DNA of 30,174 nt from positions 1 through 30,174 of the forward strand of contig DAOWNK010000005.1 in assembly GCA_030642635.1 (NCBI GenBank), written 5' to 3'. The position numbers were made by a program, and so were the translations under genes. Shown in pieces: positions 8,280 through 15,771 of the stretch. The notes below the pieces were generated by a model. It made no database searches, was not told where the DNA came from, and saw only the letters and a program-made list of their open reading frames with translations. The stretch is from Pirellulales bacterium. Its GTDB lineage: Bacteria; Planctomycetota; Planctomycetia; Pirellulales; Thermoguttaceae. How positions within the stretch are numbered: position 1 is the stretch's first letter; each line of letters opens with the position of its first letter.

Positions 8280-9507
8280 GTATCCAGAAGATTTGGTCAT
8301 ATCCGGCAAGCACGTTGCCACGGCTACGCGCTTCACGGACTAGCCAACCAGTGACAAGGGGCATGAAGATTTCCGGCGTGAAGCCCACAAAGCAAATAAC
8401 CCCCACTGCTGTGCCGGTCAACTCCCTGGGGGTCCCGGATTCTTCAAGAAGCGCAAAGTAAATGCCCCGCAAGGCGAAGAAAGCGGCGCAACTAACCACC
8501 ATGTTTGCGATCATGAACCAAACCAACTCGTGACTCGGCGGCACGAAAAGGAACGCTGCATACGTCGTGATCAGTAAGCCAAAGGACAGTTGGATGGATC
8601 GCGACACGCCCAGGAACCGGTCAGCAATCCAGCCAGCCGCCAAAGCCCCCCCGACGCGCAGGAAACTGAGGTAAGCAACCATTGTCGCGGAGTCGGCGCG
8701 CGTCAGGCCGTACGCGTCCTCGGAGTACAAGCCGTAATAGTCGAACATCTTGAACGTACTGTACGCGGCGATAATGACCACCGCCTGTAGCCAGACGGCG
8801 GGCGATCGCAGCACAAGCATGAGGCGGCGCAAGACGCCCACCTGATCTGTCTTTTGATCATCCACGGCCCGAGAAGCGACCGGCCTCGGATCAGGCACGA
8901 AGAACCATACGCATACTGCCGCGAAGAAGCAGCACCCCGCGTACGAGGACAGCAGAGCCCGCATCGCAGATGTCTCACGCGCTGGATCGACCAATACGTT
9001 CCCGCCGACCATCATCCCGAACGCGTATGCGGCGATTGCGGCCAGCAACGCCGCTGCCAACCCACGGCCACCGTCGAGTATCCCGAACGCCCGCCCCTGC
9101 CGCTGTGCGCCGCCCCATTCGCGGGTGGCGCGGATCAGCGGGGCCCAGAAGGCGAGGATGGTTGACGCCCCCCAAAATCCGAACAGAACGTACAAACCGC
9201 TGAAACTTGGAATCGTGGACATGTAGAGACCGCCCAGTCCTGTAGCCACCAGCGAAGCAGAGATCAGTTTCCTCGGTGAAAAACGGTCGGCGAGCGGTCC
9301 ACCCAAGAAATAGCAGGCCATCGCTACAATACCGTAGATGGCACCGAGTTGGCCGAGTTGAAACTCGTCGATGCCGAAAGTCGAGAGAAGACTCGACTTG
9401 AAATACCGGCCTGGGTGAAATGGCGGAATAAACACCGCTTCACCAGCCAGAACCAAACTCAACATTGTGAGGCTTCGGCGGTGACGATGGTCCAATTGGC
9501 CCTTCAT
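8194..9507 (-). CDS. Major facilitator superfamily transporter
   Basis: This protein of about 437 residues consists of many hydrophobic segments arranged as in 12-helix MFS carriers. The helix 2-3 loop GGPLADRFSPRKLI is the MFS signature (G-x-x-x-D-R-x-x-x-R/K), and AAGWIADRFLGVSRSIQ is its repeat in the second half. It sits in the inner membrane; the substrate cannot be read from sequence. The ATG at 9507 is preferred; an upstream in-frame TTG at 9531 would add eight residues, and neither has a clear ribosome site. It converges on the MttB operon with an 86-base tail-to-tail overlap, so it may move the operon's substrate or product, but it is not co-transcribed with it. Confidence 0.85.
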   Translation of the reverse strand: MKGQLDHRHRRSLTMLSLVLAGEAVFIPPFHPGRYFKSSLLSTFGIDEFQLGQLGAIYGIVAMACYFLGGPLADRFSPRKLISASLVATGLGGLYMSTIPSFSGLYVLFGFWGASTILAFWAPLIRATREWGGAQRQGRAFGILDGGRGLAAALLAAIAAYAFGMMVGGNVLVDPARETSAMRALLSSYAGCCFFAAVCVWFFVPDPRPVASRAVDDQKTDQVGVLRRLMLVLRSPAVWLQAVVIIAAYSTFKMFDYYGLYSEDAYGLTRADSATMVAYLSFLRVGGALAAGWIADRFLGVSRSIQLSFGLLITTYAAFLFVPPSHELVWFMIANMVVSCAAFFALRGIYFALLEESGTPRELTGTAVGVICFVGFTPEIFMPLVTGWLVREARSRGNVLAGYDQIFWILIVLSLLGLLAAVALRRLASQRCSAKGL

Positions 9508-9676
9508 AGCGTGGTCTCTTATGGTGCCCAATGCGGGATATGACAGAAGGCCGTGGCGAACACGAAAAAATCCAGGGTGATGCGCCGGGGCAACGGGTTG
9601 GCGGCAATTGGAATGCTGATTGCTTTACGGTGATCTTGACCCATGATTCCTTAAGCATGAGAATTGACGGAAGTCA

Positions 9677-10497
9677 TTAACAGGACAGTAGTATCGGGCT
9701 TGGACGCAGAAATGGCAAGGGATGTCGCGTCGATCTTGCGGCGGCGGCGATTGGCAAGGGACGCTTGACGGCGGCACCCAAGGGCAGGAGATGCAACGTC
9801 GAGAACAAGCCGACGCTGACTGCGATAGTCCAGTAGGTGCGGACCGTGTGATACTCGACTGTGACGTTAAACTTTTTCTCTGCACTCACCAGAAGTGCCA
9901 GGCAGTCGTTCATGTCATCGCAGTCGCTGGACCCAACGAAATTTGCGGCGCAGGCAAACTTGTGATTGCGGCAGAACATGGACTGCGGGTCGTACTGGTA
10001 GGTGTTCTTGAGGATAGGTGGTGCACATAAATTCGGTCCGGCTATTCCGGGCACTCTTCGACGCAGGCGCCGCTGGTATAGATGACCGGTGTTGTGATGT
10101 TGAGTTGGCCCGAGTAGATGTAGGGGTTCATGGGAACAACGACGCTGTCGGCAACGCCGGATACGAATCCGTCGCAAGGGATGGACACGGTGACCACCGT
10201 AATGTCGAAAAAGGTCTCGCCGCCGACAACCCATTTCCCAATCAGCCTGCCGGTGAAACCACTGCCGTAAAAACCGTTAAGCGAGCCGGTGAACACTTCA
10301 ATCGCCACAATCGGCTCGTTGCCCTGGTCATAATCTTTAATTACACGATGCGGCATATTGAACAGGACCGAGCCGTCCCGCGACTCTTCCCATGCGATGA
10401 TCTCCGGCGTGCAGAAGATGCACGTCTGGCAAAGTTTGTCGTGAACCTCTTGGATGTCCGCCTTTGACCACTTGTGATCAGGGCCGACGTGGGCCAA
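9677..10497 (-). pseudogene. Unknown gene, probably frame-broken
   Basis: Two overlapping minus-strand frames look like parts of one unknown protein. The first (10497 to 10042) reads a plausible globular sequence with cysteines (CQTCIFC, GACVEECPE). It stops at 10042, while the second frame continues with PILKNTYQYDPQSMFC and NFVGSSDCDDMNDCLALL down to about 9850, after which composition becomes arginine/proline-rich and unconvincing. A frameshift near 10040 would join them. Upstream of the first frame is a stop at about 10512, so the true start is missing or is a TTG. I do not recognise the family. The stretch 9508-9676 holds only the upstream region of the MFS gene. Coordinates of the remnant are approximate. 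Confidence 0.3.
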
Positions 10498-10517
10498 TTT
10501 TTCTCGCTAATTTCCAG

Positions 10518-10586
10518 CCGACGATTCCCGCGCTGCGTGATATGGTGCTGGCAGCCTGGAACCACCACACTGGTCACTCTTGCCAT
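10518..10586 (-). pseudogene. N-terminal fragment of an IS200/RAYT-type transposase
   Basis: The minus strand reads MARVTSVVVPGCQHHITQRG followed by NRR, the characteristic opening of Y1 (HUH) transposases of the IS200-like, REP-associated group, including the HH that belongs to the HUH metal site (QHHITQRG). About 23 residues match, then the family resemblance stops and other sequence follows. The catalytic tyrosine region is absent. This is a dead 5' remnant. Such enzymes (RAYTs) are known to mobilise REP palindromes, which is relevant to the hairpin repeats in this window. Confidence 0.7.
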
Positions 10587-10681
10587 GCCCCCATTACGCC
10601 GACAACCCGAAAGGCGTCAAGAGAAATCAATATTGCGTCCCCGAAATTCTGCGATCCGGCCGACATGTGTCTCTTTCCGCG

Positions 10682-10850
10682 CTAATTCTGTGCATTCGGT
10701 CCCGCTGACTCGATAGGAGGTAGCTCATAGGCCAGGGTGAAGAAGGTGGCCACGGGCCAATCGCCTTTGTCCACGAAGACCCAATCCATGTTCGAATCGA
10801 CGCCGCCTGCATCGCCTGGAGGAGCCCAATTCTGGGCTATCGCAGTTGCT
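10682..10850 (-). pseudogene. Short C-terminal gene fragment of unknown family
   Basis: The minus strand reads AIAQNWAPPGDAGG, then MDWVFVDKGDWPVATFFTLA and ends with a stop at 10682. The composition is protein-like, and it is joined upstream, in another frame, to the truncated ATPase remnant. I recognise no family. It may be the tail of another gene brought next to the ATPase by deletion, or the diverged tail of the ATPase itself after a frameshift. Confidence 0.3.
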
Positions 10851-11650
10851 TCTCTTGATCGCTGGTTCGTGATGCGAATAGGCGAGTGAAATTGGGATCG
10901 TATAAACGACATGGCACATGAATGCCGTGAGTTGTGCGGCGCGATTGACAAATAGATAGTCATCCGTGCCAAAGCCGTCGCCGTGAGGTCGCACAACCAT
11001 CTTGTCGAGATCGTCGACGAGGACGACGAGACCCTGCTTGCCTTGCTTGGTCAACTCCCCGACTGCTTCGCTGATTACATCATTTGCCGCATTCAACAAA
11101 TTGCCGGTATCCGGCTCCAACAGTTTGCGAATTTCCGCACGGGCGTCCGGGCTACCCTTGATCTCGCCGGAAATCTTCAACAGGTCGCCTCCCAACTCGA
11201 ATGCATCAAAGCTGATTTCCGACGTTAATATTCCTTTCAAACGCTCAAACCGCTGCTTGAAGAACCTTGGTTTCAAACTGATACCCGCGCGGTCTTTGAA
11301 TTGTACCGCTAATTGCTGGATAATGGCAATCAGAATGTCTGGGAAATCGACGTCGTTCAGATCGATCTCCGCAGCCGTAACATAAACGACAAAAAACTGT
11401 TCGTCACCCTCTTCGAGCATTTTCTTCAGGCGAAAGAGTTCCGTCGATTTTCCGCTGCCATTGTGTCCAGCGAGTACCTGGCAGGTCGGCAAATCTTCTT
11501 CCGCAAGCTGAATTTTTTCCCTAATCGAGAAACGGCATCCATATCACTGCGCACGGCGTCGAGATCGACGTACAAGTCGTGCTGCTCCGGTGAAAGCGGA
11601 GAACTGCTGAACTCACGGTAAACTTACCGGATGGAATCAAGATCATTCAT
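10850..11650 (-). pseudogene. Broken KAP-like P-loop ATPase gene
   Basis: Starting at ATG 11650 the minus strand reads MNDLDSIR and meets TAA at 11624-11626. The same frame then continues with plausible sequence (SPLSPEQHDLYVDLDAVRSD) to an A6 run (11513-11518), where a one-base shift restores the rest: Walker A AGHNGSGKSTEL, then Walker B LVVLVDDLDK and FVNRAAQLTAFMCHVVYTIP. Similarity ends after about 10850, where the C-terminus is lost. The intact family consists of cytosolic or membrane-associated AAA-like ATPases that often sit in defence or accessory islands. The nonsense codon, frameshift and lost end together make sequencing error an unlikely sole explanation. Confidence 0.7.
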
Positions 11651-11796
11651 GGAAATGCTCCGCTCAATCGTGTGAGCATTTACTAAAACAATGGCATTTT
11701 ATCACCCCACGGAGGTAATGGCAATGGCGACCCGGCGGAGGTTCTTTCGGACGCGACCGATAGTGGCAGCTTTTTGATGTGGTCGATTTATGGCAA

Positions 11797-11816
11797 ATTG
11801 ACAGGTTGCTGTCAAT
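11797..11816. promoter_or_regulatory. Perfect palindrome upstream of argH (possible operator)
   Basis: ATTGACAG and CTGTCAAT form a perfect 8-base inverted repeat around GTTG. It lies just upstream of a good promoter for argH, so it could be a repressor or activator site. No T-run follows, so it is not a terminator. Confidence 0.3.
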
Positions 11817-11832
11817 GAGCGGCTCTACTGAA

Positions 11833-11861
11833 TTGACAACTCGACGCTGCCCATCTACAGT
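11833..11861 (+). promoter_or_regulatory. Predicted sigma-70 promoter for argH
   Basis: A perfect -35 box TTGACA (11833-11838) is followed after 17 bases by TACAGT (11856-11861), 47 bases ahead of the argH start. A second AT-rich stretch GTATATATTG follows. Box match and spacing support it; there is no experimental evidence. The rest of the gap 11651-11832 shows no gene. Confidence 0.5.
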
Positions 11862-11907
11862 GGTAGTATATATTGTATCTTTTCCGGGTATTGCTGAAAG
11901 GTTAGGC

Positions 11908-13296
11908 ATGGCTGACAAGGCGTGGGGTGGTGTGTTCAACGAGGCGACCGATAGCCGAGTGGAGGGGTTTACCGAGAGCGTGAGCTTCGACCGACGGCTC
12001 TATGCGCATGATATCGCCGGCTCGATCGCCCATGCCGGGATGCTGGCCAAGGTCGGGCTGATCTCCAAGGACGAGTGCCGGCAAATCGAGCAGGCACTGG
12101 AGGAAATCCGCCGGGAAATCGAACAAGGCGGCTTCCCGTTCAAAGTCGAGTTGGAAGATATCCACATGAACATCGAAAGTGCACTGATCGACCGGATCGG
12201 CGACGTGGGACGAAAGCTCCATACCTCCCGAAGCCGAAACGACCAGGTGGCTACAGACATGCGGCTCTGGGTCCGCGAGGCGATCGGGCAGATCGACGAG
12301 CAGATCATCGAGTTACAACGTGCGTTTGTCGGTCGTTGCGGTGCCGATGCGGATGTGATTCTGCCCGGCTACACGCACATGCAGCGTGCTCAGCCGGTGC
12401 TCGCCCCGCATTGTTGGCTGTCGTACTGCGAGAAGTTCCAGCGAGACCGTGGCCGTCTGGCCGATTGCCGCCGCCGGACCAATATACTCAGCCTCGGTGC
12501 AGCGGCACTGGCCGGAACCAGTCTGCCGATAGATCGGGACGACGTTGCCGAGCGGCTCGGGTTCGACGGCGTAATGGCAAACAGCATAGATACCGCCGGC
12601 GACCGCGACTTCCTCGTGGAGTTTGCGTTCGTCCTGGCCATGATTGCCGAGCACCTGAGCACCTGGGCCGAGGAGTGGATCATTTGGTCTACGGACGAGT
12701 TCAACTTCCTGAAGCTGCCGCAGGCGTTCTGCACCGGCTCGTCGATTATGCCGCAGAAGGTCAACCCGGACGTGTTGGAGTTGATCCGAGGCAAGACTGC
12801 CCGCGTAATCGGCAACCTGCAAACGCTTCTGGTGCTTATAAAGGGTCTTCCGCAGGCGTACAACCGCGATTTGCAGGAAGACAAGCCGCCGCTGTTCGAC
12901 TCGTTCGACACGGTCAAGGCATCGTTAGAATTGGCCGCGCCGCTGGTGGCGGATACCGAGTTGAACCGTCCGGCAATAGCCGAGCGTCTCAACCGTGGGC
13001 ACCTCGACGCCACCGCACTGATGGAATACCTGATCCGCCTAGACATCCCACAGCGGACTGCCCATGCACTTGTCGGCCGGCTGGTGCGCAAGGCACTGGA
13101 CCGCGGCGTGAGACTGAAGGACATACCTATCGATGATTTCAAGGCGGCACACGCCAAGTTGGACGAGAGCGTTTACGACGTGCTGGGCGTCGAGCATTCG
13201 GTTGCCGCAATGACCAGCTACGGCTCGACCGGCCCGGATCAGGTGAAGGAACAAGTAAAGCGTTGGAAGGAACGTTTGTCGGCTACCAAAGAGTAA
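11908..13296 (+). CDS. argH: Argininosuccinate lyase
   Basis: This 462-residue enzyme of the fumarase/aspartase superfamily splits argininosuccinate into arginine and fumarate, the last step of arginine synthesis in the cytosol. Visible landmarks are the opening KAWGGVF, the substrate-binding HTSRSRNDQVATD, GYTHMQRAQPV, and the superfamily signature GSSIMPQKVNPD beginning at about residue 277, which carries the catalytic serine loop. Length is normal for ArgH. The start is ATG 11908 because homology begins at MADKAWGG; the open frame upstream to 11779 has none. The exported HEAT/receiver-like gene follows after 5 bases, suggesting co-transcription. Confidence 0.96.
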   Translation: MADKAWGGVFNEATDSRVEGFTESVSFDRRLYAHDIAGSIAHAGMLAKVGLISKDECRQIEQALEEIRREIEQGGFPFKVELEDIHMNIESALIDRIGDVGRKLHTSRSRNDQVATDMRLWVREAIGQIDEQIIELQRAFVGRCGADADVILPGYTHMQRAQPVLAPHCWLSYCEKFQRDRGRLADCRRRTNILSLGAAALAGTSLPIDRDDVAERLGFDGVMANSIDTAGDRDFLVEFAFVLAMIAEHLSTWAEEWIIWSTDEFNFLKLPQAFCTGSSIMPQKVNPDVLELIRGKTARVIGNLQTLLVLIKGLPQAYNRDLQEDKPPLFDSFDTVKASLELAAPLVADTELNRPAIAERLNRGHLDATALMEYLIRLDIPQRTAHALVGRLVRKALDRGVRLKDIPIDDFKAAHAKLDESVYDVLGVEHSVAAMTSYGSTGPDQVKEQVKRWKERLSATKE

Positions 13297-13301
13297 TCAA
13301 C

Positions 13302-14561
13302 ATGAACATCCGCTACCGAACGACAAGTTGGTTGTTGGCTGTGTTTTTGGCGATTTCCGTTGCCTTGCCGGTCCGAGCACAACAACCTGGAACTGAACGG
13401 CGAGTCCCACAATCGCTGCTGCTTTATCTGACTTCCGCATTTCAGACGTCGGAAGAGGACGAAGCTACGGCGGCAGAACTAGATGCATTGGACCCGGACG
13501 TGATCGAGCAGGTGATGCAGTTCGCCGTGCTGCGCGGCCATACGGCGGCTGCGGCCGTCGCGGCTCAGATGTTGGGCCGGAAGGGCACGGCGGGAAAGCT
13601 CATCTATCGCGACGCCAAGCCGACACCGCTGGTCCGTGCAACACGGCACCCCGACCGCCGGCTGCGTATGGCGGCACTTGGGGCAATCTTCAAGCTGCAA
13701 CCGACCAAGCGGTTCCCTGGCTCCAGCTATGTGACGCAATCGCTGGGGTTTCTTGCGGCCTCAAGCGGTAAGCCGCGAGCGTTGGTCGCCGGCCCCGGCA
13801 CCGAGGCGTCGCGCATACTAGGCGGATGGCTGGCGGAGAATGGATACGAGGTAGATACTGCGACGACCGGGCGAGAACTGATCCTGCTGTCGGTCGCATC
13901 GCCCGACTACGAGCTTGCACTGATCGACGTATCGATCGACCAACCGCCGGCCGGGTTGCTGTTACAGCGGTTACGTAACGACTACCGCAGTGCAGACCTG
14001 CGCGTCGGGCTGATCGCCCGGAGCGGGCAGCTTGAGCGTGCACGTCGGATTGCCGCTGCCGACCCGCTTGCGATGGCATTTTCACGACCTAACGATGCCG
14101 AGTCGTCGGCATGGCAGATCGAGCAGTTAGCTACACTCGCGGCGCTGAAATTTGTCGATCGCGCCGAACGCCGGCGTCAGGCAGTCGAGGCACTTGATCT
14201 GCTGGCCCAACTCGGCAACTCGTCGGCCGGATGGTACGACTTACGGAGTGTGCAAGGTTCGGTACTGAGAGCACTGTACGTGCCCGAACTTAGCACCAAG
14301 GCGGTTGCCGTGTTGAGAGGCATCGGCACACCGGAGTGTCAACGTGCGTTGGTCGGGTTGTCAAGCCGATGTGCCCAGCCGATCGAGTTGCGCAAGTCCG
14401 CCGCCGATGCGTTTTGCCGCAACATGAAAAAACACGGAATTCTGCTGACCAGCGACGAAATCCGCCGACAGTACGACCGTTACAACCGGAGCAAGAACCT
14501 GGATGCTGACACGCAGAAGGTTTTGGAGAGCATTTTAGATTGCATTGAATCGGCAACATAG
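13302..14561 (+). CDS. Exported HEAT-like protein with a receiver-like domain
   Basis: This 419-residue protein starts with a signal peptide (hydrophobic LLAVFLAISVALPVRA, likely cleaved after A26). Residues about 60-155 and 285-400 are helical and alanine/leucine-rich with HEAT-type spacing (for example HPDRRLRMAALGAIFKL). Between them, about 158-262, lies a segment that reads like a response-regulator receiver fold: RALVAGPG, then LAENGYEVDTA, then YELALIDVSID with D209 where the phospho-Asp would be, then LRVGLIAR. The acidic pair at the start and the conserved lysine are not evident, so phosphorylation is unlikely. A receiver-like domain on an exported protein is unusual. The ATG at 13302 starts 5 bases after argH. 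Confidence 0.75.
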   Translation: MNIRYRTTSWLLAVFLAISVALPVRAQQPGTERRVPQSLLLYLTSAFQTSEEDEATAAELDALDPDVIEQVMQFAVLRGHTAAAAVAAQMLGRKGTAGKLIYRDAKPTPLVRATRHPDRRLRMAALGAIFKLQPTKRFPGSSYVTQSLGFLAASSGKPRALVAGPGTEASRILGGWLAENGYEVDTATTGRELILLSVASPDYELALIDVSIDQPPAGLLLQRLRNDYRSADLRVGLIARSGQLERARRIAAADPLAMAFSRPNDAESSAWQIEQLATLAALKFVDRAERRRQAVEALDLLAQLGNSSAGWYDLRSVQGSVLRALYVPELSTKAVAVLRGIGTPECQRALVGLSSRCAQPIELRKSAADAFCRNMKKHGILLTSDEIRRQYDRYNRSKNLDADTQKVLESILDCIESAT

Positions 14562-14642
14562 TGGCACCGGCGTCTCGCCGGTGTGACGAAACTCATGGCA
14601 ATACCTATACTTGCATACCACCGGCGAGACGCCGGTGCCACT
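14560..14642. repeat. Paired palindromic repeat (REPIN-like), perfect 24-base arms
   Basis: The left arm at 14560-14583 (AGTGGCACCGGCG...CGCCGGTG) and the right arm at 14619-14642 are perfect inverted copies 35 bases apart. Each arm is itself a hairpin (CACCGGCG/CGCCGGTG). The left arm overlaps the last bases of the preceding gene's stop codon, and the structure could end its transcript. It belongs to the same family as the copy at 29230-29253. Confidence 0.85.
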
Positions 14643-14697
14643 GGGTTTTCCTTGATATTACCACTAATTCACCGGTAGGGGCTAAGCACCCGTTGTG

Positions 14698-15753
14698 ATG
14701 ACCCAAACCCCATACAACTCCACCACAAGCGAAACCGGGCCGCCCATGCCCGGGCTGATCGGCTCCGGGCCGGCCATGGAAGAGGTCTATCGGATCACAC
14801 GCCAGGTCGCTCGATCCAACGCCTCGGTGCTGCTTCTGGGCGAGACGGGCACGGGCAAGGAACTGATCGCCAAGGCCATCCACCGGCTCAGCCCGCGCGG
14901 CAGCGGCCCGTTTGTGCGCGTCAACTGCGGCGCACTGGCCGAGAACCTGCTGGAGAGCGAGTTGTTCGGACACGTTCGCGGCTCGTTCACCGGTGCGATC
15001 AACAACCGCACCGGACGGTTCGAGGCCGCACATACCGGCACGATCTTCCTCGACGAGATCAACTCGACCACCGCCAAACTGCAAGTCAAACTGCTGCGTG
15101 TGTTGCAGGAGCACGAGTTCGAGCGCGTCGGCGATACGCACACCATTCGGGTCGATACGCGGGTGATCGCCGCGAGCAACCGCGACCTGCTCGAAGAGAT
15201 CGAGGACGGCGGATTCCGCGAGGACCTGTACTATCGGCTTAACGTCGTCTCGATCGAGTTGCCGCCGCTGAGCGACCGTCGCGAGGACATTCCGGAACTG
15301 GTCGCTCACTTTCTGAAAATCTATAACGAGCAGAACAACTGCCACGTACCGCGCATCGAGCCGGCGGCGATGGAAGCGTTGCAGCAGTACGATTGGCCCG
15401 GCAACGTGCGCGAGTTGCAAAACTACATCGAGCGTGCGGTGGTGCTGGCCACCGGCGAAGAGATTACCCGCGAGTTGCTGCCAGAGGTCGTCCTGGGCAA
15501 GCGCATAAGCCGAATCGGCCGCCGTCGCGGTACGGACCTTGAGACTCTCGCCTCGGAGTTAGTCGGGCATGGCATCGACGACGCCGGCAAGAATGCCGGC
15601 AACCTGCACGCGACAATCGTCAACCGCGTAGAGCGCGAACTGATCGCCCAGGTGCTGGCCGCCTGCGACGGCGTCCAGACCAAGGCCGCCGCCCGACTGG
15701 GTATGAACCGCAACACGTTGCATAAAAAGCTTAAGGAATACGGATTACCATAA
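14698..15753 (+). CDS. Sigma-54-dependent activator without receiver domain
   Basis: This 351-residue protein is an AAA+ bacterial enhancer-binding protein that remodels sigma-54 RNA polymerase using ATP. Landmarks are Walker A GETGTGKE (48-55), the sigma-54 contact loop GSFTGA (95-100; Ser instead of the usual Ala in GAFTGA), Walker B IFLDE (116-120), the R-finger region FREDLYYRLNV, and a C-terminal Fis-type helix-turn-helix (AAARLGMNRNTLHKKLKEYG). There is no N-terminal receiver, GAF or PAS domain, only about 20 residues before the AAA+ core, so control must come from expression level or a partner. An overlapping GTG at 14695 is an alternative start. The ATPase of the next gene pair begins 18 bases after its stop. 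Confidence 0.9.
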   Translation: MTQTPYNSTTSETGPPMPGLIGSGPAMEEVYRITRQVARSNASVLLLGETGTGKELIAKAIHRLSPRGSGPFVRVNCGALAENLLESELFGHVRGSFTGAINNRTGRFEAAHTGTIFLDEINSTTAKLQVKLLRVLQEHEFERVGDTHTIRVDTRVIAASNRDLLEEIEDGGFREDLYYRLNVVSIELPPLSDRREDIPELVAHFLKIYNEQNNCHVPRIEPAAMEALQQYDWPGNVRELQNYIERAVVLATGEEITRELLPEVVLGKRISRIGRRRGTDLETLASELVGHGIDDAGKNAGNLHATIVNRVERELIAQVLAACDGVQTKAAARLGMNRNTLHKKLKEYGLP

Positions 15754-15771
15754 AGTCACAAGGAGATTGCG

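Noticed and set aside
10780..10800. GTTCGAATC as a tRNA T-arm
   Set aside because: No acceptor stem, D-arm or anticodon arm can be placed around it.
11664..11939. Minus-strand ORF of 91 codons before argH
   Set aside because: Cys/His/Pro-rich with no similarity and overlapping the argH promoter and start.
12075..13136. Long second-frame ORF (353 codons) inside argH
   Set aside because: Arginine/proline-rich shadow frame of a high-GC gene; argH is certain in this region.
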